From Astropecten irregularis (taxonomy: Eukaryota; Echinodermata; Asteroidea; Paxillosida; Astropectinidae): DNA of 64,000 nucleotides. This document shows, one piece after another, positions 31,323 through 42,603 of this stretch. Both the position numbers and the translations under genes were made by a program. Positions within the stretch are counted from its first letter, which is position 1. Each line of letters begins with the position of its first letter. The DNA lies in NCBI GenBank assembly GCA_963971285.1, contig OZ020248.1:22589873-22653872 (forward strand), written 5' to 3'. The notes beneath the pieces are model-generated. The model was not told the origin of the DNA. It was given only the letters and a program-made list of their open reading frames with translations, and ran no database searches.

Positions 31323-33608
31323 TTATCCTTGTGTTGGGCTATTGGGCGGGCAGACATCATCTTCTTGTATGAAATCAGCGGTTGGGATGCGAACGATTAA
31401 GGGTGATGTGGCTCCCTTGGATAAGGTGCCCGGTGTGGCCACGGGCTGGTCCTGCAACTGGTGGTGGGGGAGGCTAAGCGTCTCTGCCCCGTACAGTCCA
31501 GCGGCTCCCATGCGCTGAGATCTCCCATTGGCGTAGGGGTGACGTGGTGTCAGATTTTCCCGCTGCTGCATCTGTCTCCAGATGATGAGGGGTACTCGCT
31601 GCTTAGATGCCGGTACGGTCCCACCGGCGTACGGCTGCTGGGTGCTCCGCCGTATTACGGGCTCTGCTGCCGGCGTACCGGGAGCGGGAGCCGACTCCAC
31701 GTACCAGTCGGTGGCTTGAAGCGGGCTCGGCCGATAGTGCACCAGCTTGCTCCCGCGTATAAGCCCGCTGCCTCTCACGACGATCGGTCCGTTCTGGGGC
31801 GATGTCACGCACTCGTTTCTCTTCCGGCTACCGTGATATCTAGGCGAGGTCGATGTCCTGTCTGCTGGTTTGGAGTCGAACCCCATCCAGGACAGATCAA
31901 TCACAGATTTATGCCGAGCAGGCTTCTTTGTCGAGAATTCGCCAGTTTCACCGTATGAATCAATGACGCCACTTTCGTGGTGAGACGAGTGCTGAGAAGG
32001 TTCAGTGACGATCGCTATACTCAAATCGCTTGTCTTGTGAGCAATCTCAGTTTTCTGCAAATCATTGGATTTTGAAGTAGCGAGCGAACGTTGATGTTCG
32101 TTACGGCCAGTGACAACTGTAGTAATTGTATTAGGCTTCTCAGAATGATCAATACTAGGCTGAATATCAGCCACCGAACTTGAGTGTGCGTCACGGCGAT
32201 CGAGGGTAGTTGCACCGGGTTTGGCGCCGTCAGTTCCGGGTTGAATCCTCGATGAGAGTCCCTCCCTCGCAGTTATCATGACGGCTGATGCCAGCCGGTC
32301 CACGGACTCCGTGGTCCCTGCCGAATGGAGGGCTGCTTGAGCCAAGCACAACGGGCACATGGAACAGTCGCGCAGTGGCTCTTTGTCACCGCCGTGCTCT
32401 CGTCTCGCGAAGCTGACGATTTCATCTAGAGAAGTGGGCGAGGAATAACTGCCTTCCGGCCGGGCAGGCGGCGAGGAAACACCGGTACCGGACGAGGGGA
32501 CACTGGCACCGGCTGCGGTCGGAGAGCGAGTGGCGTCCCCCGTGGAAGCAACTTGATCGACATTCTTGTCGACACTGAGTCGTCGCCTCCTCTCAACACT
32601 TGGACCTTTACTACTGCCCCTCGACTTCAATATCGTTCGACTCTTAGTCTGTTTGGCAGTTTTTGACGCAGATCCACCAGTTGTCCAGTTTGTGGTCGAC
32701 ACTTTCGGCACAACACCGGTTTCATGCTCCCAGCTTTCCGCGATGTCGACATTTGAGCCCGTGAATGACAAACTCGACAAGTCCGTTGCGGAGGACAGTA
32801 TGTGCTCGTTCAGATTGTACACGCTGGTCTTCGGCAGCGGGTTCCCGCCGAATATCTGGTAGCCAGCCGCTTCTCCAATAATGTTCCTGGTCTCGGAGGA
32901 AACTTCGTTCCCTTGGTGACGAGGAACCGCAAATCTCGAGTCGGGCTCGGCGTCCTTCTTGTCCGACAAGCTGCTACGGTCCAGATCTTCCTGTCGGTCT
33001 CTCAAGAACTTGTACAGGCCCGCAGTGGGATGAGGATTCTGGAGAAATCTCCTCGCTTCTCTCCTGGTGCTGTAATTATCGAACGCCGTCGGACGGAGCG
33101 GTAGCGCCGCGGTCCTCGCCGCCGGGTTGATGTAGGCCGTTCCCCCCGTCACGTTCGGCTCGCGCTCGGTCAGTTTGTCCTCGGTCACGGAGCGTCGAAT
33201 CTGCATCGGCTTCCAGAGATCGCCGATGATGACGGGCGTCGAGTCCGTGGAATCACTGCCGTGTGATGGCCGCGACGGCCTGCTCCGTGCGTCATCACCT
33301 AACACCCTTGGGCGGTCGGGCTTCGGTCTACTCCTGGCGACCGTCAGCTTCACGTCAGCTCTCCGCCGACTGTCCTCCGAGCTCCGCGACCCCAGGGAGC
33401 GATACCCCGGCATTGTAGACGTGTTCTCCACCAGGAACTGTGGCTTGTCCCAGGCAAGGAAGCGGTGCTGCACCTCCACCAACGGCCGTGGCGGCCGGGC
33501 GCTCATGATGGTGGTGGTAGTCCCGCCAGTCGCACCCGCTCTCGGCGATACCAACTGACTTTTACCAGAGACACCAGTGCGATCAAGATTCATCACATCA
33601 CAGTCCAT
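31323..33608 (-). CDS. Gene D: 761-aa disordered protein ending in CPPNSP
   Basis: The longest frame in the window, 761 codons, GC-rich and without interruption. It starts at an ATG close to another in-frame Met (MDCDVMNL). No known domain, signal peptide or membrane helix is seen. Features include Arg-Ser-Pro-rich N-terminal third, a charged REARRFLQ and LYKFLRDRQEDL segment near residue 190-210, ERRRRLSVD (basophilic kinase-like site) near 340, a cysteine cluster DCSMCPLC at about 411-419, and RVPLIIW at 671-677. The last residues are DDVCPPNSPTQG. The terminal CPPNSP and the CPLC cluster are the same elements as in genes A and C, but here they are about 330 residues apart. It is transcribed towards a family D element. 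Function is unknown; a scaffold-type protein is a guess from disorder only. Confidence 0.82.
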   Translation of the reverse strand: MDCDVMNLDRTGVSGKSQLVSPRAGATGGTTTTIMSARPPRPLVEVQHRFLAWDKPQFLVENTSTMPGYRSLGSRSSEDSRRRADVKLTVARSRPKPDRPRVLGDDARSRPSRPSHGSDSTDSTPVIIGDLWKPMQIRRSVTEDKLTEREPNVTGGTAYINPAARTAALPLRPTAFDNYSTRREARRFLQNPHPTAGLYKFLRDRQEDLDRSSLSDKKDAEPDSRFAVPRHQGNEVSSETRNIIGEAAGYQIFGGNPLPKTSVYNLNEHILSSATDLSSLSFTGSNVDIAESWEHETGVVPKVSTTNWTTGGSASKTAKQTKSRTILKSRGSSKGPSVERRRRLSVDKNVDQVASTGDATRSPTAAGASVPSSGTGVSSPPARPEGSYSSPTSLDEIVSFARREHGGDKEPLRDCSMCPLCLAQAALHSAGTTESVDRLASAVMITAREGLSSRIQPGTDGAKPGATTLDRRDAHSSSVADIQPSIDHSEKPNTITTVVTGRNEHQRSLATSKSNDLQKTEIAHKTSDLSIAIVTEPSQHSSHHESGVIDSYGETGEFSTKKPARHKSVIDLSWMGFDSKPADRTSTSPRYHGSRKRNECVTSPQNGPIVVRGSGLIRGSKLVHYRPSPLQATDWYVESAPAPGTPAAEPVIRRSTQQPYAGGTVPASKQRVPLIIWRQMQQRENLTPRHPYANGRSQRMGAAGLYGAETLSLPHHQLQDQPVATPGTLSKGATSPLIVRIPTADFIQEDDVCPPNSPTQG

Positions 33609-35271
33609 GAATCCTTTGAATAATTCACGAAATAAATAAGTCCCACGCAGAGGTATCAGTTCGGAAATACACCACCCACATCAAGGTCTTGTGCCTGAAG
33701 TCAAAAATCACAACACCCGCAATAACAATATGCCAGGACCGAACACTTAACCATCTGCCTTTTTCATTCACACGACTCCATGAAACCGATAGAACTGTTC
33801 TTCGTGTGTGTATTTAATACACGTATACAATCTCATACGTGGTTTCACGAAGTGTCAATATGTGTTTTAATTAGCCTCCTCTACACAGGGACAATGTCCT
33901 CCTTCCTCGTATCCAGGCAACGTGGTATCCCGTCTGCGTGCCCGGCCTAACGGCTTTCATATCAAGAGAGAAATTGTTACTGTCGACTCACGATGTAATG
34001 GTTTCACAGACGATTACATGTATAACGACAGATCTAACACTCAGTCTGTCCGTACTGTGATGTCCACGTATAGATCCTAGAGTTGCAATGAAATGAACCT
34101 GGACGCGCTGTGTATAATGTGAAGCCTCACAACCGCTGCTCAACACTTGATGATCACACAGTAAAACTACACAGTTTCGTTAAAAATCTGGAGTGTTCCG
34201 GCATCATTGACTGCAGACAAGGTGGTATCCGCGTAGTCACTTGCAATCATTGCGTGCCGTGTCCGCGAGGATTTCACGCCGTGGCAACACGGGTGGAAAA
34301 TCGGCGAATCCCGCTGATTGTGTGCAGTTCGCAATCCAAATCCACAACCACAACCACCTCGACAAGTCAACTGATTTTGTACCTTAAATCCTGTAGCGGG
34401 TGCTCTTATCCATACATTTTATGCATGACAGTTGTCGACAGATAACAATTTTAAGGTACTCATCCAGTATTCAGTGTATTTCAAGTGCCTCCTTCAGTTT
34501 CATGGTCTACACCGACCCAGATCATGCATCGCCGTACTTGATCATATCTCTCCCATCTGTGTTGCTACAATTTCACCATGGAGCAAAATTCAAATGCATA
34601 TTTACCCTAGGGCTTTAAGGCAAGTGTCCCTTACCCCTTTCGGCTTTTAACACTTTGCCTTCAAAGGCTAAACTCGCAACCTTTTAATACCCAGTTGCTT
34701 GCTTACTCGCTAAAGTTGGGACCAACAACAAATGTGGCTGTCATCTTCTTTTCTGATTTGCATGGAGGGAAAAGAGGTTTCCTTTGTCGTTTTTATTTGA
34801 TCGTGTTTGTGTTTACATTAAATATTGGTCTTGTTCTTTTGTTGAGTTGAGAGGTTTGGTACACACAGTGACTTGGGCACCTGATTTGTCACTAGGCCAA
34901 ACATTGTGCTATATGACACAACTTACAGAGAGGTACAAAGTGCTTCCGAAACCAGACCCCTTATTCCCGGATATGGAGCTGTAATCAGACTCGTGTACAC
35001 TGTCTGGCAGTGTCCGTTAGGGATTATAGAGATTAGAAAGATTAGACAGATTAGGAGTGGGGGATCAGTAAGCTGTTGCTTTGACAACGCCCTGGGGGCT
35101 GTTGACTAAACTCAGATTTGTAGAACTGATCTGACAACAGACAGTAAACACGTTGGCTGAAATTGGACATTGAGCAAATGAATGAATGTTGGATGTCCAC
35201 ATCTCAGTGAGCGAACACAAACTTGACTACACTCTGAAAACCACGTGCAGTGCAAGACTGCCAAGAGCGAC
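33609..35271. other. Upstream region of gene D, nothing certain
   Basis: On the minus strand, GTGATTTTTGACTTCAG near 33700-33717 could be a splice acceptor for the gene D leader. A GATTAGA-type short tandem stretch lies at about 35023-35062. No transposon family or gene is recognised. Confidence 0.35.
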
Positions 35272-35625
35272 ATTAAAGGTTATACAGGATTGGTAACATA
35301 CCCAAACAGAAATGTTCACATATTTATGTACAACTTCCAGGATATGAAGATGCTGCTGGTATAGAAACATATCGTGGAAATTCAGGCTGAAATGCTGTAT
35401 TTGTCCAGAAATTAGTAAAACAAAGACCGAAAACAGTTTTGCTCTCGGGTTGAAATCAAAACTCCTGTTAGATTTGAAAATACAGTGAACGCTTTTCACT
35501 GTTTTGTACAGTTTCCAATGGTGACATGAGCTGAACATTTCACAGGTTTTTATTCCATGACAAATCAAACTATGAACATTCTGTAGCTGCTCTGTCACCT
35601 TTACTAATCCTGTATTATGCCTTTA
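35272..35625. repeat. TTAA-ended MITE (family B)
   Basis: TTAAAGGTTATACAGGATTG at the left and AATCCTGTATTATGCCTTTA at the right. Inner words CATACCCAAACAGAAATGTT and GTTTTGCTCTCGGGTTGAAA resemble family A, so A and B are probably related. Confidence 0.8.
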
Positions 35626-36028
35626 ACTCTGAAATATTATAATGCAAAATGGCGGGTTTTTTCCGTGATGTTACCCTCTTCAATAGTGGTTTAATTGTGC
35701 ATGCATGGTTTGTAACACGAACTCAAACGTTTATGTTACATGTATTATGATGTTCTAGACCTTATGCATGTGGTAACATTATGCGTCTCATTAATGTGAT
35801 GTACTGATCAATGGTTTCATCCTTGTTTTGCCTCGGCACTGGACTATTTTAGCCAATTTTCTTCTCCTAATTAAATCTCTAGCGGTTACTTCCACTGTTT
35901 AAAAACGGGCCCAGCTTACCGGGTTACAAAATGTAACACATAGTGTGAGTTGGCAAAAGAGGCTCAAGAACTGAAAGCTAGTCCAGACGATATCAATCAG
36001 GGGTTTCACGCATGCACTTTGCATTGCC

Positions 36029-36479
36029 TTAAAGGTTTACTGTAATGAAAATTGGGAAAGGGGTGAAAGTGCTTTAAAATTATTGCTTAATACATAATTA
36101 ATGACTATATAAATTTATGTCTTTATGTAGGTGCTTACTTTTGAACACAAAGTTACAAAATCAGTACATGTATTTTATGGGCCTCTAGTAAAAAAAGTCT
36201 CCCTTGGAACCGATCCACGCAACAATAGCGAGTGACGTCACCTTGTACAGAACTAGTACAGGCTCGCCACACGGCGGTATACTGCGTGGCGTTCTGCATG
36301 TGACGTAAGCAAGGTTTTTCGTCGCGAAAAGTGGGGGTGATAAATTATGGGTCTAATAATTATACCTCCGTTTTCTATATACAATATTTTTTAGTACAAA
36401 CAATGATAGACAGGTTGAGTTTTATAACAATACATATGTATTTAACTTCATATGTTTTTTTATTACAGTAAACCTTTAA
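36029..36479. repeat. TTAAAGGTTTACTGTAAT inverted-repeat element (family M)
   Basis: TTAAAGGTTTACTGTAATGA and its complement ATTACAGTAAACCTTTAA enclose about 450 bases. The inside includes GTGACGTCACC but no reading frame. It shares its right TTTAA with the adjoining family B copy. Confidence 0.8.
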
Positions 36480-36840
36480 AGGTACAGGATTGATAACATA
36501 CCCAAACAGAAATGTTAATAGATTCACGTAGGCCTATAACTTTCATGGTATGAAGATAATGCTGGAAGAAACATATCACTTAAATATTGCCGCCTGAAAC
36601 GATGTTTTTGTCCAGAAATGAGTAAAACAAAGACCGGAAACAGTATTGATCTCGGGGAAAGATCAAAACTATTTTTTATGTTTTATAAGAAAAAATGAGA
36701 CGGGTTTTCTGGCGCTATTTTCTCGTGACTCAGAATGTCCGATTGAGCTCAAGTTTTCACAGTTGTGTTAATTTCTGTACGTGTTGGGTTAGAACATTCA
36801 CAACGTGTGAATGCTGTTCTGTTACCTTTAGCAATACCTT
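36475..36840. repeat. TTAA-ended MITE (family B), abutting family M
   Basis: TTTAAAGGTACAGGATTGAT to GTTCTGTTACCTTTAGCAAT, with ACATACCCAAACAGAAATGT and GTCCGATTGAGCTCAAGTTT inside. The shared junction with 36029-36479 suggests insertion at the same TTAA. Confidence 0.75.
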
Positions 36841-37176
36841 ATAAACATTAGGTAATATTTTTATGCTTTGGAATGTTTACACTTGGTTTTAATCTGTTTG
36901 TTTTTCTGGCTGGAATTACCTTAGTTTACTGGCATGCATGAGAATCGTTTTTACACTGCACACTCTATAAAGATAATATATTTCCCTGAAAATCCACAGC
37001 TGGTAAAGTGCGCCCTCTGTTGAGAGCCAACACTCTGTAAGCATTACAAATTATTACCAGCTCATACTTCACACTGCTTGTAGTTTCTTTAATATGGGTA
37101 ATTTGAGCGTCATAGAAGCATTGAAGCATTATTTTAAGTGCATACAAATTCGTGAAAATCAACATTGTCCTTTTAT

Positions 37177-37543
37177 TTAAAGGTAGTATCATATATACTT
37201 TGGTTTTTGTCAAGGAAATACAGATTCATGGGCAAATATATCAAGGAAGTTACAGTAAAGTAATCTTTGAAAATGTCAGTCCCATACGATGCCCACTTTT
37301 GAGAAAACAGTGCAAAACGGCCACAGTATTTCTTAAGTCTTTTCTCTTTTATTTTTGATCTTTTAAAAGATCAAAAAGATTTCCGGTCGTTGTTTTACTT
37401 ATTTCTGGATGAATACACCATTTCAGGCGGAAATATTTTAACGGTATGTTTCTACCATCACCATCTTCATACCCTGTAAGTTATACGTAAATCTGTGAAC
37501 ATTTCTGTTTTGGACTCTTACCAAAGTATGATGCTACCTTTAA
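37177..37543 (+). repeat. TTAA-ended MITE (family A)
   Basis: TTAAAGGTAGTATCATATAT to CCAAAGTATGATGCTACCTT. GATCTTTTAAAAGATCAAAA is intact in the centre. A well-preserved copy. Confidence 0.85.
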
Positions 37544-38049
37544 GAACATGATTTTATTTGTCGAATATTACATCCTTTTACCTTACATACCATAATTAGC
37601 TGACAGACTTACAAGATACTGTAAGTAGGAAAAGCAACCTGTAAAATTCCAACAGTTAAGTAGTAATATTTATACGACAATAGTTTTCAAAGAATATCTA
37701 GAATTAAACTGTGCCAACAGAACACACATCTGGAAAGAGACTGTCATTGTTCAACATTACAAATGCCTTTTGAAAGAAAAAGGTTTTGTACAATTTAAAA
37801 AAAAATTGTAATAAACCTAACAATTATTACATTGGGCCTACTTCACGATACATGTACATGTAATTAAAAAGACAAAATACATGTAAGCCTATTTATTCTT
37901 TTGCGGGCTATTTTTGCAGAAAGTGCATCGATGAAATGCATGAAGTCTTGACACAACTTCATCAATCATTTTAACCTTTAAAACTGTTTTTTTTTTCTGG
38001 TGAACATTCAGATCCTTTCAAATTAAATTGTGAACAAAATTTGTGTCAG

Positions 38050-38441
38050 TTAAAGGTAATATCATACTTTGGTTTTTATCAAAGAACTGATACAGATTCA
38101 TGGGCAAAAATATCAAGACAGATACAGTAACAATCATCTGTGAAAATTTCAGTTCCATACGGTGCCGACTTTTTGAGAAAACATTGAAAAACAGCCACAG
38201 TATTTCTTAAGTCTTTTCTCTATTATTTGTGATCTAGTTTGAAAAGATCAAAAAGATTTTCGGTCGTTTTTTTTTTTTTACTAATTTCTGGATAAATGCA
38301 CCATTTCAGGCGGACACATTTTAACGGTATGTTTCTACCACCACCATCCTCATACTCTGTATTAAAACTTATATGTAAATCTGCGAACATTTCTGTTTTC
38401 AAAACATGTTGGTTTCTGACCAAAGTACGATGCTCCAGGCT
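38050..38441 (+). repeat. TTAA-ended MITE (family A)
   Basis: TTAAAGGTAATATCATACTT at the left, intact centre, right end decayed to ACCAAAGTACGATGCTCCAG. Confidence 0.8.
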
Positions 38442-39261
38442 TGAACAATTTCCCTGCTTTCCAATTATAGCGCCCTCTAATTTTTAACAACCACTTTCAC
38501 AAGTGAAACCTTCAATATATCGATCTGACATAGAATAATTATACGGACCGTGATGAATGATGCCAGGCTTACGTGACTGGCCCCCTATGCTGGGTTTATT
38601 GGGTACCACGGGGGTGTACTGCATTCCCCCATTTGGGTTTAATACACGATCAATACAAGGGGTACAATAGCCCATGTCAATGCCTCGGGCACTCGAGCCC
38701 TGAATAGGCTTATGAAGTCGTAGGGGGTGCTACTACAGCATTCCGTGCACACGGTATCCAACTGTTCAACAAACTCTTGTTTACGTGTAGTGGCGGTGTA
38801 CGTACGCAGAAGAGCCTTGTGACAAACTAATAAAAGTATTCGTTTCTATCAGTTCGTTATTGGAAGACACTTGGAAGTTAACACCGTGGAAGCTGCTTCT
38901 GTAACTGTTTGGTTTTTGTAGACGTGGATTCTGTTTTGGTTTTCCTGACAAGTTCTCGGTGGGTAGCGTTTCTGTTTGGAGATATGTTATCCGGTTGTGA
39001 AGCGTGTCAGCAGTGGTTGGGTCAAGGGGTGACCCCGCGTGGAGTGTACGGTGACAAGTAACAACAAGGGCGCCATATTGCGTTGCTAACGGAAACTTTG
39101 AGTATGGACCCATGATTTTGGATCGTTCGGTTTTGAGAGGGAGATTCGGATGAGGGGGTGAATTTCTCCTGTGAATCGGCACCGTGGGATGATCCAGGAT
39201 TTATGTGAGGAAGAAGTCGACTCTGGGGGGTCGGAGTTTGCTGTGAGAGCTGGTGGTGACA
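38442..39261. other. Upstream region of gene E
   Basis: Composition rises in GC towards 39262. Frames read antisense here are open but show no recognisable protein. No TATA box or clear splice acceptor is evident, so the leader of gene E may be unspliced. Confidence 0.35.
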
Positions 39262-40377
39262 ATGGCCATCGTTGGGGAATCTAACTGGAGTTTAGGAACT
39301 TCGACGGGCAGTTTGTGCTCCACTTCCAGCACCCCGCGACTGTGCACTCATCGGGGGATGTACCGCGGTAGCGGAGGGACCAGCACGGATATCATGATGA
39401 GGACTCCCGATCAGCCGTCGCCGCCGGTGGATTCCGCTGCCGAGTCGTCGCCGACCGGTACGAGCCGGTCGCCTAGGGACAGGGACCGTCACAATCCCGT
39501 GGACATTGCCCACATCCGACTCCGTCCGGAGATTGGACCGGATCAGGCCCATCAGTCGGTGCCGAGCGGTTCCCGGGAGCCGCTGCCCGGGTACCCGTCC
39601 GCTCAGCACCAGCACCCTGCCAACCATCGCTCGGTGAACGAAGAGCTGGACAAGTACATGGTGATCCGGCAGAGGAGTTTCCACGGCTACGCCAGGAGCA
39701 AACACGACATGAGGCTGCTACCCCAGACCGACCCGCGGGAAGACACGGACCCAAACCCGGACTGGCTGCATCGGTCCAAGACCGACCTGTACATCGAACG
39801 ACGCCGGGCCAAGCTGGCCTCTCAGAGGGCGCGACGTCGCGGCGGCTCCGGCGGGTACAACCTGGACGGCATCACCCTGGGAAGTCTCATGAACCAGCTC
39901 CCGGTCCCGGGAAAACGGGACCACAACGGAAACAGAAAGGTGGACGCGGCGAGGAACGCTACCCCAGGCTCCTCGGGCAGTGGTACGCCGGGCAGCGAAA
40001 CGCGGTTCCCTCCGCTGACCATCAATCGGATGAAGGAGATGATCCAACACGACATCCGGACTTACACCTTGGAGAGTAGGACTACGCCCCGGCGGCCGTC
40101 CACCACCAACCTCTTGCCCGCCTCCTCGACGACCTTCCCCGTGCCTGACCCTCCACCAAACTCTCCCCCACTCTCCTCGGGCCGAGAGGACACTGCATCC
40201 AAGAGAGGACGGCTAAGGAAGCAGCCCTTGGGCTCAATCCCCTTAAGGATTTGGGAGCCCAGTTTGGACTACGTTCTCAAGAGCAACCCCAAGCAGTTGC
40301 AGCCGCGGCAGGCCGTACGATCGCTGGCGCACCATCATACGGCAGCGATTCGACACCAACCTTCCCCGCTCAAATGA
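39262..40377 (+). CDS. Gene E: 371-aa Ser/Pro/Arg-rich protein
   Basis: A GC-rich open frame. The frame is open slightly upstream, but the first ATG is at 39262, in the strong context ACAATGG. No known domain, signal peptide or membrane segment is seen. The N-terminal 90 residues are Ser/Thr/Gly/Pro-rich; an ordered-looking part NEELDKYMVIRQRSFHGYAR lies near 127-146. It is followed by LYIERRRAKLASQRARRRGG, a very basic helix-like stretch, and a Gly/Ser linker. RFPPLTINRMKEMIQHDIRT follows, then a Pro-rich region with DPPPNSPP. SIPLRIW at 325-331 resembles RVPHVVW of gene A and RVPLIIW of gene D at a similar distance from the end. It lacks the C-terminal cysteines. Function is unknown; I place it in the same cluster on the Trp motif, single-exon form and composition. 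Confidence 0.78.
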   Translation: MAIVGESNWSLGTSTGSLCSTSSTPRLCTHRGMYRGSGGTSTDIMMRTPDQPSPPVDSAAESSPTGTSRSPRDRDRHNPVDIAHIRLRPEIGPDQAHQSVPSGSREPLPGYPSAQHQHPANHRSVNEELDKYMVIRQRSFHGYARSKHDMRLLPQTDPREDTDPNPDWLHRSKTDLYIERRRAKLASQRARRRGGSGGYNLDGITLGSLMNQLPVPGKRDHNGNRKVDAARNATPGSSGSGTPGSETRFPPLTINRMKEMIQHDIRTYTLESRTTPRRPSTTNLLPASSTTFPVPDPPPNSPPLSSGREDTASKRGRLRKQPLGSIPLRIWEPSLDYVLKSNPKQLQPRQAVRSLAHHHTAAIRHQPSPLK

Positions 40378-40694
40378 TAATTGCTCATCCCAAAATATGT
40401 ACATGTACATAAATGAACTGATCCATTTAAAACTGCCACCACTTCAGGAAGGAGGGCAGATGCAGACTGTGACATATATAACAGGACATGGTAATAGTAA
40501 TCTCAACATTAATTTTGTGAATCCAGTTTTACTTACGGGTATAAGTATGTATCATCTAAATTCTTCAGTAACCATCGAAAGATACGTTGTTTAAGGGCCC
40601 AAATTTGGCGAAGGAATAGCCTACCAGCGAATCATATCTCTATTTGTGTGTTTACCGACCAATTAAATGGATCATTACAAAGTCATGTAGGTAA

Positions 40695-40844
40695 GATCGC
40701 GAACTATTACATGTTAGATTGCGAACTATTACATGTTAGATCGCAAACTATTACATGTTACATTGCGAACTATTACATGTTAGATCGCGAACTATCACAT
40801 GTTAGATCATTCTATTACATTTAGATCGCGAACTATAACATGCT
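40695..40844. repeat. 22-bp tandem repeat, about 7 units
   Basis: The unit GATCGCGAACTATTACATGT plus TA is repeated head to tail with single-base variants (GATTGCG, GATCGCA, CATTGCG); the sixth unit is shortened. There are no unique spacers, so this is a minisatellite. It lies 320 bases after gene E. Confidence 0.9.
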
Positions 40845-41272
40845 CCTTTTCATGTAACTTAACGTTATGAATTTGTTGACTCCTCGTTTGAAAAAAAAAA
40901 ATGAAGAAAACAAATGTTTACATGTCATGGAATTTCATAACTATTTGAGGTTAGATTTTACGTCAGTTTCTTTTTCCATTAAAAACCACCAAAACGACAA
41001 CAAAACAGCAACAACAACAAAACAAATAGTTTTGATCTCTGTTGTCTTTGACTATAAAATAACCCTGACGGGCAAACTAGTTGCCGACAAATCGACAACT
41101 ACCGACAGCTACTGACAAAAACAAGATGGCAACCAATAACTACTCCGGCGAGAAAAGTGATGTTTTCGCCCACAAAACACTTCATTTTCGGCCCCGGTTA
41201 AGAAAATATTCTGCTAGTAACATGTATTAGTGATTTCACTGCTTGGCAGTTTTATGTGAAAGTTCAGTGATG

Positions 41273-41662
41273 TTAAAGGGCATAGGCCTACATGTATGTA
41301 CAACATTGGTAACAAACCAAAACAGAAATGCTCACAGATTCACGTACATGATTGTTAAACTTTCAGGATGTGAAGATGTTGCTGGTAGATCATATCTTTA
41401 AGATATTTCCGCCCGAAATGGTGTATTTATCTAGAAAGAGTAAAACCAAACTCCAAAAAACAATTTTTTATCTTGACAATATCAAATCATTCTTTATGTT
41501 TTATAACAAAAATTGAGTCGGGTTTTCGCTATTTTCTCGGGACTCAGATGTCCGATTGAGCTCAAAATAATTTTCACAGGTTTATCATTTCATGTACATA
41601 TTGGATCAGACAAAGTATGAGTGCTGTCCTGTGACCTTTACCAACGTTGTGCTCGCCTTTTA
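41273..41662. repeat. Family B MITE, diverged
   Basis: The left part has GGTAACAAACCAAAACAGAA; the right part has ATGAGTGCTGTCCTGTGACC and TTACCAACGTTGTG. The inner GTCCGATTGAGCTC is as in 36475. Confidence 0.7.
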
Positions 41663-41686
41663 ATGGTCATTTTCAGTCAGCGGTGT

Positions 41687-41737
41687 CGCCATGGAGGAAT
41701 AAAAACAAGTGTTCTTTCTTTCTTATTCCTCCATGGA
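41687..41737. repeat. Short hairpin CCATGGAGGAATAA
   Basis: CCATGGAGGAATAA and its perfect complement TTATTCCTCCATGG are separated by about 20 bases. It is stable as RNA or DNA hairpin. No role is evident. Confidence 0.6.
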
Positions 41738-42181
41738 GTCGGTAATTGTCGGTCGATGTCGACAATTAGATTGACCGTCGACCCTTGTGACGATTGAGTT
41801 CAAATTGTCATTTTGTATTCACACATTTTGTATTCTTCTGATGTTGATGCTAATTTACCATTCATCATAGTCCATGTAGAGTATTTTTAGTTTGGTTGAA
41901 GGTCGGTTGGTGCGTGATTATGAATGCCCACTTCCTACTTTATTTCCACGTCAAGCAGTAGAAGATGTTACAATCAAACGCTCTATTTACTTGTAGACAT
42001 CCTCATAATGCACTAGTTCCATTGTACACTGGGCTTTCAATTCCAACTACCCGTTGCCCGTTACCTCTTGTGTCTGTCACTGCACAGTGTACCAGCCATT
42101 TCCAAATTGCAATTAGTGGTCCATTGTGAAAAGAAAACACCCTGCAGAATTATTTCTACCGAGTCTGCTAGTATTAAGCAG

Positions 42182-42430
42182 AGTGCACACTGTCAACATT
42201 TTCGGTAACAATCTCGGTAACATGTTGCCCAGGTACCTTGTTGCTGAAAATGGTGTCAGTGTACACAGAGCAAAACGTGTTGGGCAACATGTCGCAGCAA
42301 CATTTCAGTGACATGTTGGCCAAATGTTGGTAGTGCACACAGGGCCCAAAGTCGTGTAGCCCAGGTGTGTTGCCCTAACTGGGCAACATGTTATCGAAAA
42401 TGTTACAGAAATTGTTGACAGCGGTACGCT
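42182..42430. repeat. AACATGTTGCCCA inverted-repeat element (family O)
   Basis: Outer words CACACTGTCAACATTTTCGG and TGTTACAGAAATTGTTGACA, inner words GTAACATGTTGCCCAG and CTGGGCAACATGTTA are complementary. Further AACATGT/ACATGTT words fill the centre. It is non-coding. Confidence 0.7.
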
Positions 42431-42603
42431 GCAGTACAAATAAACAGAACTGCAGAAGCAAGGCAATGCAATGCTGCACTCGAAAGCACGTTTTACTGCA
42501 GAACTGTTCGCTCCAACTTTTTAATAATCTTCTGGCTTTTCACTGACATAGGACGTCTGGACGGTGGGCATGACGTACATGAATTACGATGGGTCATTCC
42601 ACC

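Noticed and set aside
38484-39182. Two minus-strand frames of 63 and 133 codons upstream of gene E
   Set aside because: No recognisable product, no splice context, and they overlap the likely promoter of gene E.
40695-40844. CRISPR array
   Set aside because: The units are contiguous without unique spacers, and the genome is eukaryotic.
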